DNA of 64,000 nt from assembly GCA_944326085.1 (NCBI GenBank), contig CALVCL010000005.1:1-64000 (forward strand). Direction: 5' to 3'. The position numbers and the translations under genes were made by a program. Position 1 is the stretch's first letter, and every line of letters starts with the position of its first letter. Shown here one piece after another: positions 55,863-64,000 of the stretch. This DNA comes from an uncultured Tidjanibacter sp. (GTDB lineage: Bacteria; Bacteroidota; Bacteroidia; Bacteroidales; Rikenellaceae). The notes beneath the pieces are model-generated. The model was given only the letters and a program-made list of their open reading frames with translations, did not search any database and was not told the DNA's origin.

Positions 55863-56771
55863 CTATTTCTTTTTGAATGGGTTCTCGTCATACCTCAGGA
55901 ACGAATAGCTTATCATAAGCGTTCCCCTCATATGAAGCATCTTGTAATCGAGATAGTTGCTGCCCCTGCGGAAAATATCCTTGAAGCCCATGGAAACACG
56001 AGCCGTCATCTTCACTCTCGGCACAATCTGCCACTCATAACCCAGCAGCATACCTGCATCCCAATGGCCAAGATAGTCGTTGAAAACAGGCATTGCATCA
56101 GGCGGCACGGGGCTGTCAGGGGTCACTATTATCGGAGTCTCCGATGGATTGTTGGTATTTTCAACAAGGCCCTTGAAAGGTGTGGTATTGAAATTTCCCT
56201 TTATGATATAGCTGAAATATCCGCCAAGATACACACGGCTACGACCGCCGTTGAAGTTATATCCCACGTATACGGGAACCTCTATCATGGAGAAATCCAT
56301 CACCATGTTGGCTGTACCGCGAAAACGCATTATAAGGTCCTCCCCGTCAGGGTTCGGCATTCTGAACTGCTGGCCGGACACCCATGCATCGGCATCTATC
56401 CCCACCTGCTTGTAAGTAATCTCTGCAGAAAGTGCAAGCCTGTAAGGCAACTGTGCCGTAAATGACACTCCGAGTGATGGATTGAGCCTCGGCACGGCAC
56501 TCATCTTCATGGTGCTTGCCCTCATATTACTTGGCGGCCACGGCACGGCACCACCTATATCGACACCCACATGCACGCCAAAAGCATATTTCGATGGCTG
56601 GGCGGAAACATGCCGCATCAATTTTCTGGCTTCGGCATCGACACGATGCTGATAATCGGCCGTACCTATCAATGCTGTAGTATCAGCCACCATTGCCGGT
56701 GAAGCGGCAACGGTACCGACGGCCAAAATTGCCGCCGCCGATACCAATATCTTGAACAACCTATTCTTCAT
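55863..56771 (-). CDS. Outer-membrane beta-barrel protein (PorT-like)
   Basis: 302 residues. Signal peptide MKNRLFKILVSAAAILAVGT, cleaved near ASPA. The rest is an outer-membrane beta-barrel with alternating strands (YAFGVHVGVDIGG, PYRLALSAEITYKQVGI, FSMIEVPVYVGYNF, RSRVYLGGYFSYII, PRVKMTARVSMGFKDI) and an aromatic C-terminal strand (LMISYSFLRY). It matches the general outer-membrane beta-barrel group (PF13568-like) that includes PorT. The gene start overlaps the end of the PCMD gene by 11 bp. Confidence 0.82.
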   Translation of the reverse strand: MKNRLFKILVSAAAILAVGTVAASPAMVADTTALIGTADYQHRVDAEARKLMRHVSAQPSKYAFGVHVGVDIGGAVPWPPSNMRASTMKMSAVPRLNPSLGVSFTAQLPYRLALSAEITYKQVGIDADAWVSGQQFRMPNPDGEDLIMRFRGTANMVMDFSMIEVPVYVGYNFNGGRSRVYLGGYFSYIIKGNFNTTPFKGLVENTNNPSETPIIVTPDSPVPPDAMPVFNDYLGHWDAGMLLGYEWQIVPRVKMTARVSMGFKDIFRRGSNYLDYKMLHMRGTLMISYSFLRYDENPFKKK

Positions 56772-59694
56772 AAACCAACCTTACATTATCCACTTTCAAT
56801 ATGGAACCTACGGCTCCGACATACAAATCGCCTTTCGAGGAAGAGGAGAATGTCACCGTCAGATGAGTATAATCCGGATACACTCCTTCGTACTCAAGCG
56901 GCACAAATACCGTAGTCCACTGACTGTCGGCCAATACCGTATCAACGGTAGCTTCGTTGTCGAGCGTACCGGCCTGCGTACCCACTATTACCTGACCTCG
57001 TGCCACACTGACGGCATTGTTGTCGGGATGTATCGTCCCGTCGGAACGATTGCCGTGGAAGACAAGTTCCTCACCGGAATTGTTCTGCCTGATAAGTTCT
57101 ATGGCCAGCGTACCGCTGTCGCTCGATGCTCCGTTGCCCGGATGGTACCATACATCGGCCTGCATGCCCTTGATTTGCTTATTGGACGAGAACGGAATAC
57201 CGTAGAACATCATCTTCACAGGGTCATTCATGCTGGCCAGGGCGCTCGAGCTGTCGAACCAGCCAAGGAAAAGCGAGCCGGCAGCAAGCCTTCCGATAAG
57301 CGTATTTTGAGTTTCGAGCTGTACCGCATAGCCCTGTCCCGGGGCACCATTGGTCTGGGTCGTACCCTCAACCTTGACGGGTGAGGTCATGTTGGCCGAT
57401 GCCCAATACGGACTGCCATTTATGCCTTTGGGAAGCAACGTGGTCGAATTGGACCACTGCTCGAAGGTATAATTCTGAAGCTGCGGCATATACGATGTCC
57501 TTATGGTCCACTCCTGCGTTTCACCGTTCTGTGCTGTAACGGTAAATGTCTTGTCCCCTACCTCAAGAAACTCTATGGTTCCGGAGCCATATTCATCAGT
57601 AATGTCGCATGTCGCCTTATACGACAGGCCCATACGGATGTTCATTGCCACAGGGAAGGTTCCGACCGAAGTAAAGTTAACCGATATCACGGCATTGTCA
57701 TGGTCTATGCCGACTACTTCGGCACCGAATCCGCTGCCGGAGAACGATACGATATTGAATGACGTCACATCCGTACCTACCTCCTTCAACGGCGGACGAA
57801 GCATAAATGTCCACTCCTGACTTGCATTGCCGCTCTCGGAAACAACTTCAACAATGTTCACGGCATCGGGCGAAGCAAACACCAGCGGAGCGAGGCCACC
57901 GTTCTGCGATGCAATGCGGGCATATTCCGATACGGTGTACTCCAATGCGAACGACATCGGATAACCGCCCGCATCATCCGCTATGTTAAGTGTGACGGTA
58001 CGGGCTTCGCTGTCTATCGTGACAGGCTCCATGTCATCGAGCCTAACGGTATATGGTCGCAACTCACGCACCGTAACGCCATACAGGCTGCATTCGTCCG
58101 ATGCCGCAGGTTCGCCGTTGGTCCAGTCCCTTATGACCACCTTCCATTCGGTCACAACACCGTCGGCAGACTGAACGCCGAACGTTTTAGGCGTCTTCCA
58201 CGAATCATTGCCTTCCCATAAGAAAAGCGGCACATTGACCAGCGATGCCCCGTTGCTGACCTTTATGCTGACCGACGTAAGTTCCAGTTTCCATGTGCCG
58301 CCGCCCAGGCTAGCCGCATTATGCACCTCGACAGCACGCAGATATATGCAGTGGTTGGTATTGTCGATATCGGCTGTCAGATTCTCATCCATCACTATGG
58401 CAGGATAGTCCGAACCGAAAAGCGACTCCTTCACTGTAGATGCCGTATATTGATATGAAAACGACAGCACGGTAGACATGGGCGAGGTATACTCTTCCAG
58501 CACCACCACCCAGCGGCGTGCTATGCCGTCAACGGTATCGAGCATCCAGAACTCCTTGACATCGTCCATACCGAAGAACGGCATGTTTTTCACATCGCCA
58601 ACCAACGAAACATACTGCGGCACGGGTATCTCAAGTCCCACCGAGATGGGGAACACCGTACTCGACAGCGTGCTTATATACAGTTTCAAGGTGTCGGCCG
58701 CCACATATTCCGTTGACTCTCCATTCGCCAACAACGCTTGCATGGTTTCAACGCCGACATTTTCACCCTCAACGCCTTCTCCATCTTCTCCGGCATTGTC
58801 ATCCACTCCATCGGAAATTTCTTCCTTCGAAGCCGAGAAGCTATACTCCTCTATCGAAAAGCCCTTGCTTCCAGGTTCGGCCGCCAGACCGGCAAGGTTG
58901 GTACGCTCAAGCATCGCTTCAGTAATTCCGGGTGTATTGACATTCACGACAGGGAGTTCCGACATGCCGAACGACCATGTCTTGACAGTGCCGTCGAGGG
59001 CCTTGACATCGAACAGGAAACGTTCGCTGCCATCGACGAATTCATATTCGGTCGTACCGTTGCCCTCCAATGTAGCCCCGTCACTCAGCGTAAACACCGG
59101 TGTAACGGTCATCGGAAATGTGGGATTGACAACATTGAGTGTCACCAGATTGCCCTCACCCGCAACATCACTGCTGGCAACGGTGAGAATATCGGCCAAT
59201 ATGACTCCTTCCGGCACGGAATTGAAGGAGACTGCCGGAACGACCTCGGCATCGCTTGACGAAGCCTCGTAATCTATCTTGAACGTATATTCCCTCGGCA
59301 TGCCGCTCAAAGCCTGCACATAGAATTTTGGCTCCTGAAATATGTAATTGCCATACTCATCAAGGAGCGGCTCGGTACCGTCGGCTCCGCCGCGCTCGAT
59401 GTCTATCACAATCCAGTCGTTGAAATCAAGCCCCGTAACACGGTCTATCGGGTTTTCGAAAACGGGATATCCCTTGATGTACAGCGGGAAGTTGTGTATA
59501 CCGTAAGATACGGGAATATATATGGTATTGCCGTCCATTACGGCCTCGCCAATCTCGATCTCCCCGTCGGTACCCTTGTGTTCCGTTATCTCGAACGAGA
59601 ATACGGCATTGTAGTCGTTCAGCCCCTCAATGTCGCTGCATGCACACAGCAGCACGGCCAAGGCCGACAACATAATGTGAACATATTTTCTCAT
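56761..59694 (-). CDS. Large modular surface lipoprotein with a PCMD domain
   Basis: 977 residues from the start at 59694 (MRKYVHIMLSALAVLL, lipobox cysteine C19). The residues after the cysteine are SDIEGL, which fit an acidic surface-export signal. About six Ig-like modules follow (roughly 25-145, 150-248, 270-402, 405-525, 530-635, 640-735); five end in a Trp on a strand of type EWTF/RWVVV (W240, W395, W517, W628, W729). An acidic linker lies at 289-317. The last 240 residues match the PCMD domain (putative carbohydrate metabolism domain; TFEQWSNS opens it). A role in glycan binding is plausible, not shown. Confidence 0.84.
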   Translation of the reverse strand: MRKYVHIMLSALAVLLCACSDIEGLNDYNAVFSFEITEHKGTDGEIEIGEAVMDGNTIYIPVSYGIHNFPLYIKGYPVFENPIDRVTGLDFNDWIVIDIERGGADGTEPLLDEYGNYIFQEPKFYVQALSGMPREYTFKIDYEASSSDAEVVPAVSFNSVPEGVILADILTVASSDVAGEGNLVTLNVVNPTFPMTVTPVFTLSDGATLEGNGTTEYEFVDGSERFLFDVKALDGTVKTWSFGMSELPVVNVNTPGITEAMLERTNLAGLAAEPGSKGFSIEEYSFSASKEEISDGVDDNAGEDGEGVEGENVGVETMQALLANGESTEYVAADTLKLYISTLSSTVFPISVGLEIPVPQYVSLVGDVKNMPFFGMDDVKEFWMLDTVDGIARRWVVVLEEYTSPMSTVLSFSYQYTASTVKESLFGSDYPAIVMDENLTADIDNTNHCIYLRAVEVHNAASLGGGTWKLELTSVSIKVSNGASLVNVPLFLWEGNDSWKTPKTFGVQSADGVVTEWKVVIRDWTNGEPAASDECSLYGVTVRELRPYTVRLDDMEPVTIDSEARTVTLNIADDAGGYPMSFALEYTVSEYARIASQNGGLAPLVFASPDAVNIVEVVSESGNASQEWTFMLRPPLKEVGTDVTSFNIVSFSGSGFGAEVVGIDHDNAVISVNFTSVGTFPVAMNIRMGLSYKATCDITDEYGSGTIEFLEVGDKTFTVTAQNGETQEWTIRTSYMPQLQNYTFEQWSNSTTLLPKGINGSPYWASANMTSPVKVEGTTQTNGAPGQGYAVQLETQNTLIGRLAAGSLFLGWFDSSSALASMNDPVKMMFYGIPFSSNKQIKGMQADVWYHPGNGASSDSGTLAIELIRQNNSGEELVFHGNRSDGTIHPDNNAVSVARGQVIVGTQAGTLDNEATVDTVLADSQWTTVFVPLEYEGVYPDYTHLTVTFSSSSKGDLYVGAVGSILKVDNVRLVYEE

Positions 59695-59735
59695 GTAACA
59701 AATCTCTTTCATTTCACTTGCATTTCGACGAACGG

Positions 59736-60569
59736 CTATACCGGCACGTCGAAATCCCTCAACGCATCGTTGAGCGAGGTTTTCATATCGGTACTCTCCC
59801 TGCGCTGACCGATAATCAACGCACATGGTACCCCGTACTCGCCGGCTGGGAACCGTTTGCTGCATGTCCCGGGAATTACTACCGAGCGCGGCGGAACATA
59901 TCCATGATATGTCACCGGCTCGCTGCCCGACACATCTATAATCTTTGTCGATGAGGTTATCACAGTACCTGCACCTATCACCGCTTCACGGCAAATTCTC
60001 GCACCCTCCACAATGACGCATCGCGACCCTATGAAACAGTTGTCCTCTACGATTACCGGTGCGGCCTGTACGGGTTCGAGAACACCGCCTATGCCGACAC
60101 CGCCGCTGAGGTGTACGTCCTTGCCTATCTGTGCGCACGACCCTACCGTAGCCCACGTATCTATCATCGTCCCCTCGTCGACATATGCACCTATATTAAC
60201 ATACGAGGGCATCATCACCACGCTGCGTGCCAGGTATGCGCCATAGCGTGCCACAGCCGGCGGCACCACTCTCACACCGTATTCGCGATAGCCGTGCTTG
60301 AGATCCATCTTGTCATTGTATTCCATCTCCCCTGCAGTCGTCTGGCGCAACTCGCGTGTAGGGAAATAAAGGATTACAGCCTTCTTAACCCAATCGTTCA
60401 CACGCCAGCCGCCATTGCCGTCAGGTTCGGCCGCACGCAGTTCTCCCCTGTCAAGCAGGTCTATCACCTCGTTCACTGCGGCCTGTGCCTCCAAATTGCG
60501 GAGCAAAGTGTGGTTTTCCCACAGTTTTTCTATGATGCCCTGCAGTTCTTCTCGGTTAACATTATCCAT
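59736..60569 (-). CDS. dapD: 2,3,4,5-tetrahydropyridine-2,6-dicarboxylate N-succinyltransferase
   Basis: 277 residues. Adds succinate to tetrahydrodipicolinate in lysine and diaminopimelate synthesis. The C-terminal left-handed beta-helix is visible as hexapeptide repeats (VNIGAYVDEGTMIDTWATVGSCAQIGKDVHLSGGVGIGGVLEP in pieces), and VEDNCFIGSRCVIVEGARI is the DapD-specific active-site region. The length matches the usual 275. It is the first gene of the five-gene leftward run. The aspartate kinase at the window's right end feeds the same pathway. Confidence 0.96.
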   Translation of the reverse strand: MDNVNREELQGIIEKLWENHTLLRNLEAQAAVNEVIDLLDRGELRAAEPDGNGGWRVNDWVKKAVILYFPTRELRQTTAGEMEYNDKMDLKHGYREYGVRVVPPAVARYGAYLARSVVMMPSYVNIGAYVDEGTMIDTWATVGSCAQIGKDVHLSGGVGIGGVLEPVQAAPVIVEDNCFIGSRCVIVEGARICREAVIGAGTVITSSTKIIDVSGSEPVTYHGYVPPRSVVIPGTCSKRFPAGEYGVPCALIIGQRRESTDMKTSLNDALRDFDVPV

Positions 60570-60694
60570 ATATACAATACTTTACACTTGTCTTGACAAA
60601 ATAATCAAGGGGTAAAATTAACATTTTTCCCAAATATAGGTGAATATTTAGCACAAAGATACCCTGCACCAAACGACAAGTCAGATAAGTTTTG

Positions 60695-60702
60695 TACTTT
60701 TG
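60695..60702 (+). promoter_or_regulatory. Candidate -7 element for the prolyl oligopeptidase gene
   Basis: TACTTTTG matches TAnnTTTG, 58 bp before the ATG. A -33 TTTG at the right spacing is not seen. Confidence 0.45.
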
Positions 60703-60760
60703 TTTGTATTATAGGTGGAACTACAACCGCCGAAATTTCACACATCAAACAATATAACCG

Positions 60761-62929
60761 ATGAACAAAACCACGATTTACATCACACTGGCCGCCGCAT
60801 GCATGGCAACGGTCGGATGCTCCTCACAGAAGAAAATGGAAATCAAGTTGAAACCATATCCGCAAACGGCCAAGGTGGACGTTACGGACAACTACCACGG
60901 CACAGTGGTCGCAGACCCGTACCGCTGGCTGGAGGATGACAACTCGGCCGAAACGGCAGCATGGGTGGCCGCCGAAAATGAAGTTACGTTCGATTACCTT
61001 TCGCAAATACCATACCGTCAGGCCATCAACGACCGCCTCATGGAACTTTGGAACTATGAGAAGATAGGCGCGCCCACCAAAATAGGCAATCACTACTTCT
61101 TCTTCCGCAATGACGGTCTTCAGAACCAGAGCGTACTCTACATCATGGACAGTATCGACGACCCGAACCCGAAGGTATTTCTCGACCCGAATGAACTGTC
61201 CGAAGAGGGTACCGCTGCTCTCGGCAGCATATCATTTTCCAAAGACGGCAAATACATGGCCTACGGACTTTCTCGGTCTGGCTCCGACTGGACCGACATA
61301 TATGTAAAGGAAGTTGAATCGGGACGTCTCCTCGGCGATGTGGTACGCTGGCTCAAATTCTCCGGTGCAAACTGGGACACCGCATCCGAAGGCTTCTACT
61401 ACTGTGCCTATGACAAGCCCGAAAAAGGCGCCGAACTTTCCGGCCAGAACCAGTTCCAGAAGGTTTATTACCACAAGCTCGGCACTCCGCAATCGTCCGA
61501 CAAACTGATTTACGAGGACAAGGAACACCCGCTCCGCTACTTCAACGGATATGATGATGGCGACACCGGCGAATACATCTTTGTAGACGCTTCGGAAGGC
61601 ACCTCCGGCAGTGCACTCATGTTCAAGCGCAAGAACGACAGGGGACCTTTCCGTACTATTTTCAAAGGCTTCGAGAACGAGTATGCACTTGCAGAGGTGA
61701 GGGACGGCAAAGCCTACATCTACACCAACGAGTCAGCGCCAAACTTCAAACTCCTCTGCATGAACCTCGACTTCAACCGCAAAACCAGCAAGGAGATACT
61801 GCCCGAAGACTCGGAACGCATGCTGCAGAATGTCTCCTTCGTGGGTGACTACATAATAGCCATTTACCTGGAAGATGCCTCCAGCAAGGTATACCAGTAC
61901 AATCTCGACGGGACCCTCGTACGTGAGATAGAGCTTCCAGGCATAGGTTCCGTATCTGGTTTCGGCGGCAGGGAGGATGCAACCGAGACATTCTATACCT
62001 TCACATCGTTCACCACTCCTGCAACCATATACCGCTACGACCTTGCCACAGGCGAATCGACGCTGTTCGCACAACCGAATGTCAAGTTCAACCCCGATGA
62101 GTTCACAACAGAACAAATATTCTTCGAAAGCAAGGACGGCACTAAGGTTCCCATGTTCGTCTCCTACCGCAAGGGCATCAAAATGAACGGCAAGAACCCA
62201 ACCTACATCTACGGTTACGGAGGCTTCAACGTACCGCTGATGCCGTCGTTCAGCTCTACCAACATCGCCATGATGGAACAGGGTGCGATATACGTATCAG
62301 TCAACCTTCGCGGCGGTAACGAATACGGCGAAAAATGGCATCAGGCCGGCATGCTTGCCAACAAACAAAATGTCTTTGATGACTTCATCGCAGCAGCCGA
62401 ATACCTCATCGACAACAAATACACATCGCCAAAGAAATTAGCCCTCTCGGGTGGCTCCAACGGCGGGCTGCTCGTAGGTGCCTGCATGACACAGCGGCCT
62501 GACCTCTATGCCGTCGCATTCCCGCAGGTGGGCGTGCTCGACATGCTCCGCTACCACCTCTTCACCGTAGGCTGGGGATGGGCTGTAGAGTACGGTTCCA
62601 GCGATGACCCCGAACAGTTCGAATACATATACAGGTATTCCCCGCTGCACAACATCAAGGACGGCACATGCTATCCCGCCACCCTCATCCTCACAGGCGA
62701 CCATGACGACCGCGTAGTACCGGCCCACTCGTTCAAGTTCGCCGCACGCATGCAGGAGGCACAGGGCTGCAGCAACCCGGTACTCATCCGCGTAGGCATC
62801 AATGCGGGTCACGGAGCCGGCAAGCCCACAGCAAAACGCATCGCCGAAGCGGCCGACATACTGTCGTTCTTTTTCTGGAATACCGACTCTGACTATTCCG
62901 CAGCCAACGACAGCACCCCTGCCGAATAA
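60761..62929 (+). CDS. Prolyl oligopeptidase, lipoprotein form (S9A)
   Basis: 722 residues. Lipoprotein signal with TVGC (C20). The enzyme cleaves short peptides after proline. A seven-bladed propeller (about 90-430) sits before the hydrolase domain. The catalytic Ser lies in SGGSNGG (near 555), the Asp in GDHDDRV (near 642) and the His in AGHGAG (near 684). DPYRWLEDDNS near the N-terminus is a family hallmark. The lipid anchor suggests work in the periplasm or at the surface on short peptides, consistent with amino acid scavenging. Followed by a strong terminator. Confidence 0.94.
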   Translation: MNKTTIYITLAAACMATVGCSSQKKMEIKLKPYPQTAKVDVTDNYHGTVVADPYRWLEDDNSAETAAWVAAENEVTFDYLSQIPYRQAINDRLMELWNYEKIGAPTKIGNHYFFFRNDGLQNQSVLYIMDSIDDPNPKVFLDPNELSEEGTAALGSISFSKDGKYMAYGLSRSGSDWTDIYVKEVESGRLLGDVVRWLKFSGANWDTASEGFYYCAYDKPEKGAELSGQNQFQKVYYHKLGTPQSSDKLIYEDKEHPLRYFNGYDDGDTGEYIFVDASEGTSGSALMFKRKNDRGPFRTIFKGFENEYALAEVRDGKAYIYTNESAPNFKLLCMNLDFNRKTSKEILPEDSERMLQNVSFVGDYIIAIYLEDASSKVYQYNLDGTLVREIELPGIGSVSGFGGREDATETFYTFTSFTTPATIYRYDLATGESTLFAQPNVKFNPDEFTTEQIFFESKDGTKVPMFVSYRKGIKMNGKNPTYIYGYGGFNVPLMPSFSSTNIAMMEQGAIYVSVNLRGGNEYGEKWHQAGMLANKQNVFDDFIAAAEYLIDNKYTSPKKLALSGGSNGGLLVGACMTQRPDLYAVAFPQVGVLDMLRYHLFTVGWGWAVEYGSSDDPEQFEYIYRYSPLHNIKDGTCYPATLILTGDHDDRVVPAHSFKFAARMQEAQGCSNPVLIRVGINAGHGAGKPTAKRIAEAADILSFFFWNTDSDYSAANDSTPAE

Positions 62930-62960
62930 ACTGCACCGCAATCCGATACAGAATGCGATA

Positions 62961-63000
62961 TCTAAGTCTCCACGAAACTACGTGGAGACTTAGATTTTCT
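62961..63000 (+). terminator. Terminator after the prolyl oligopeptidase gene
   Basis: Fourteen-bp stem TCTAAGTCTCCACG / CGTGGAGACTTAGA with a 6-nt loop, followed by TTTTCTTT. Confidence 0.88.
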
Positions 63001-63083
63001 TTAAAGGGCAAAACGGCGGCCAGTGTCCCATACAAGACAAGGAACAAAACGGCGGGTGACATTCCCGCACAAAAAGCCATATT

Positions 63084-64000
63084 ATGAAAGTTTACAAATT
63101 CGGCGGAGCATCCGTCAAGGATGCCAACGGAGTACGCAACATAGCCTCCATAATCAGCAGAGAGGAAGGCAGGCTTTTCGTCATCGTATCCGCCATGGGC
63201 AAAACCACCAATGCGCTCGAACACCTGCTCGACTCATTCTACGACGAACAGCGTGGCGAAGCCCTCACGCGTCTTCAGGAAATTGTCGATTTCCACAACA
63301 ACATACTGGCCGCCCTGTGGGGACATCAGGCGCTGCCCGAACGCGTGGCACGCTTCTACATGGAACTCGAAGAGATAATAGCCACCGCAAAACCGGACAT
63401 GCGACCCTACGAGGTATGGTATGACCGCATAGTAAGCTACGGTGAACTCATATCTACTGCCATAGTCTCGGAATACCTTGCTACGGCAGACATTCCCAAC
63501 TGCTGGATAGACATGCGCGAATGCTTCGTGACCAGTGCCAGACACAAGGATGCCAACGTTGACCTCGAAAAGTCGGCCGCTCGACTGCGCCCGCTTGTCG
63601 ACAAATCGCAGTCCGGAGTATATGTCGGACAAGGCTTCATAGGTGCCACCGAAGACGGCACTCCGACCACAATCGGCAGGGAAGGTTCCGACTATTCGGC
63701 TGCCGCGACAGGCTACATCCTCGATGCCGAAAGCGTAACCATATGGAAAGACGTGCGCGGTATACTGAACGGAGACCCGAAAATTTTCGATGACGTGGAG
63801 CTTATTCCCGAGATGAGTTATCTCGATGCCATAGAACTTGCCTACAGCGGTGCGCAGATAATCCATCCGAAGACCATAAAGCCCCTTCAGAACAAGGAAA
63901 TACCTCTGTATGTGCGTTGTTTCCTCGACCCTGCGCTTCCGGGCAGCGTCATAAAGGCCAATGCTGCAAGGCGCTGCGACATACCGATACTTATCGTAAA
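63084..64000 (+). CDS. Aspartate kinase, 3' end cut by the window
   Basis: 305 residues are visible from the ATG at 63084 and the frame stays open to the edge. The opening MKVYKFGGASVKDANGVRNI is the aspartokinase nucleotide-binding signature; FVTSARHKDANVD and IGREGSDYSAAATGYIL follow as in the catalytic core, and WKDVRGILNGDPKIF is the Asp-binding region. It phosphorylates aspartate, the entry to Lys, Met and Thr synthesis. Whether it is a single enzyme or fused to homoserine dehydrogenase cannot be told here. No leader or attenuator is visible in the 84 bp after the terminator. Confidence 0.93.
   Translation, partial: MKVYKFGGASVKDANGVRNIASIISREEGRLFVIVSAMGKTTNALEHLLDSFYDEQRGEALTRLQEIVDFHNNILAALWGHQALPERVARFYMELEEIIATAKPDMRPYEVWYDRIVSYGELISTAIVSEYLATADIPNCWIDMRECFVTSARHKDANVDLEKSAARLRPLVDKSQSGVYVGQGFIGATEDGTPTTIGREGSDYSAAATGYILDAESVTIWKDVRGILNGDPKIFDDVELIPEMSYLDAIELAYSGAQIIHPKTIKPLQNKEIPLYVRCFLDPALPGSVIKANAARRCDIPILIV

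Overview
The window is a stretch of chromosome from a member of the Bacteroidales. The 16S rRNA gene at the left end reads like Rikenellaceae, close to Alistipes as I remember those sequences; no database was searched. Other signs agree: many lipoproteins, a type IX secretion sorting domain, a PG0541-type RND companion protein, a Bat/MoxR cluster, a monofunctional BirA, and promoters with the Bacteroidota -7 motif TAnnTTTG. Most genes use C/G-ending codons and avoid TTA, CTA and TCA, so long empty reading frames appear on the opposite strand of many real genes.

Layout. 1-2,284: the left part of an rRNA operon read leftward (promoter, 16S, tRNA-Ile, tRNA-Ala), with 23S beyond the left edge. 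2.4-17.8 kb: a lone glycosyltransferase, Xaa-Pro aminopeptidase, a DUF3467 protein, a leftward run lrp-queD-polA-dtd, kbl and pgk diverging, an AT-richer orphan PD-(D/E)XK nuclease-like gene, metG-ilvE and a YitT-family protein. 18-30.7 kb: priA-cobO, a BAHD-type acyltransferase convergent with cobO, a leucine-rich-repeat lipoprotein, a zinc protease, an SDR enzyme, a LolC/E-like permease with menaquinone methyltransferase and two small envelope proteins, a cysteine-rich lipoprotein, and a DEAD-box helicase. 30.8-41.1 kb: MarC, a nucleotidyltransferase, a six-gene MoxR/DUF58/Bat cluster, and a UvrD/PcrA helicase. 41.1-49.6 kb: an RND efflux operon (tetR-tolC-MFP-RND-PG0541) flanked by lipoprotein genes. 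49.6-64 kb: a large subtilase, an AI-2E family membrane protein, tRNA-Pro, the leftward run dapD-PCMD lipoprotein-outer-membrane barrel-birA-pdxB, a prolyl oligopeptidase lipoprotein and the start of an aspartate kinase gene cut by the window edge.

Most of the window is housekeeping: replication and repair (polA, priA, uvrD), translation (rRNA, tRNAs, metG, dtd), amino acid and cofactor synthesis (ilvE, kbl, dapD, aspartokinase, pdxB, birA, cobO, queD, menaquinone) and envelope work. I found no CRISPR array, prophage, insertion sequence or integrative element. The points that most deserve a second look are the bacterial BAHD acyltransferase next to a 16-bp perfect inverted repeat, the 15-cysteine lipoprotein, the orphan nuclease-like gene, the subtilase carrying both a lipoprotein signal and a type IX sorting tail, and the modular PCMD surface lipoprotein that overlaps a barrel gene.
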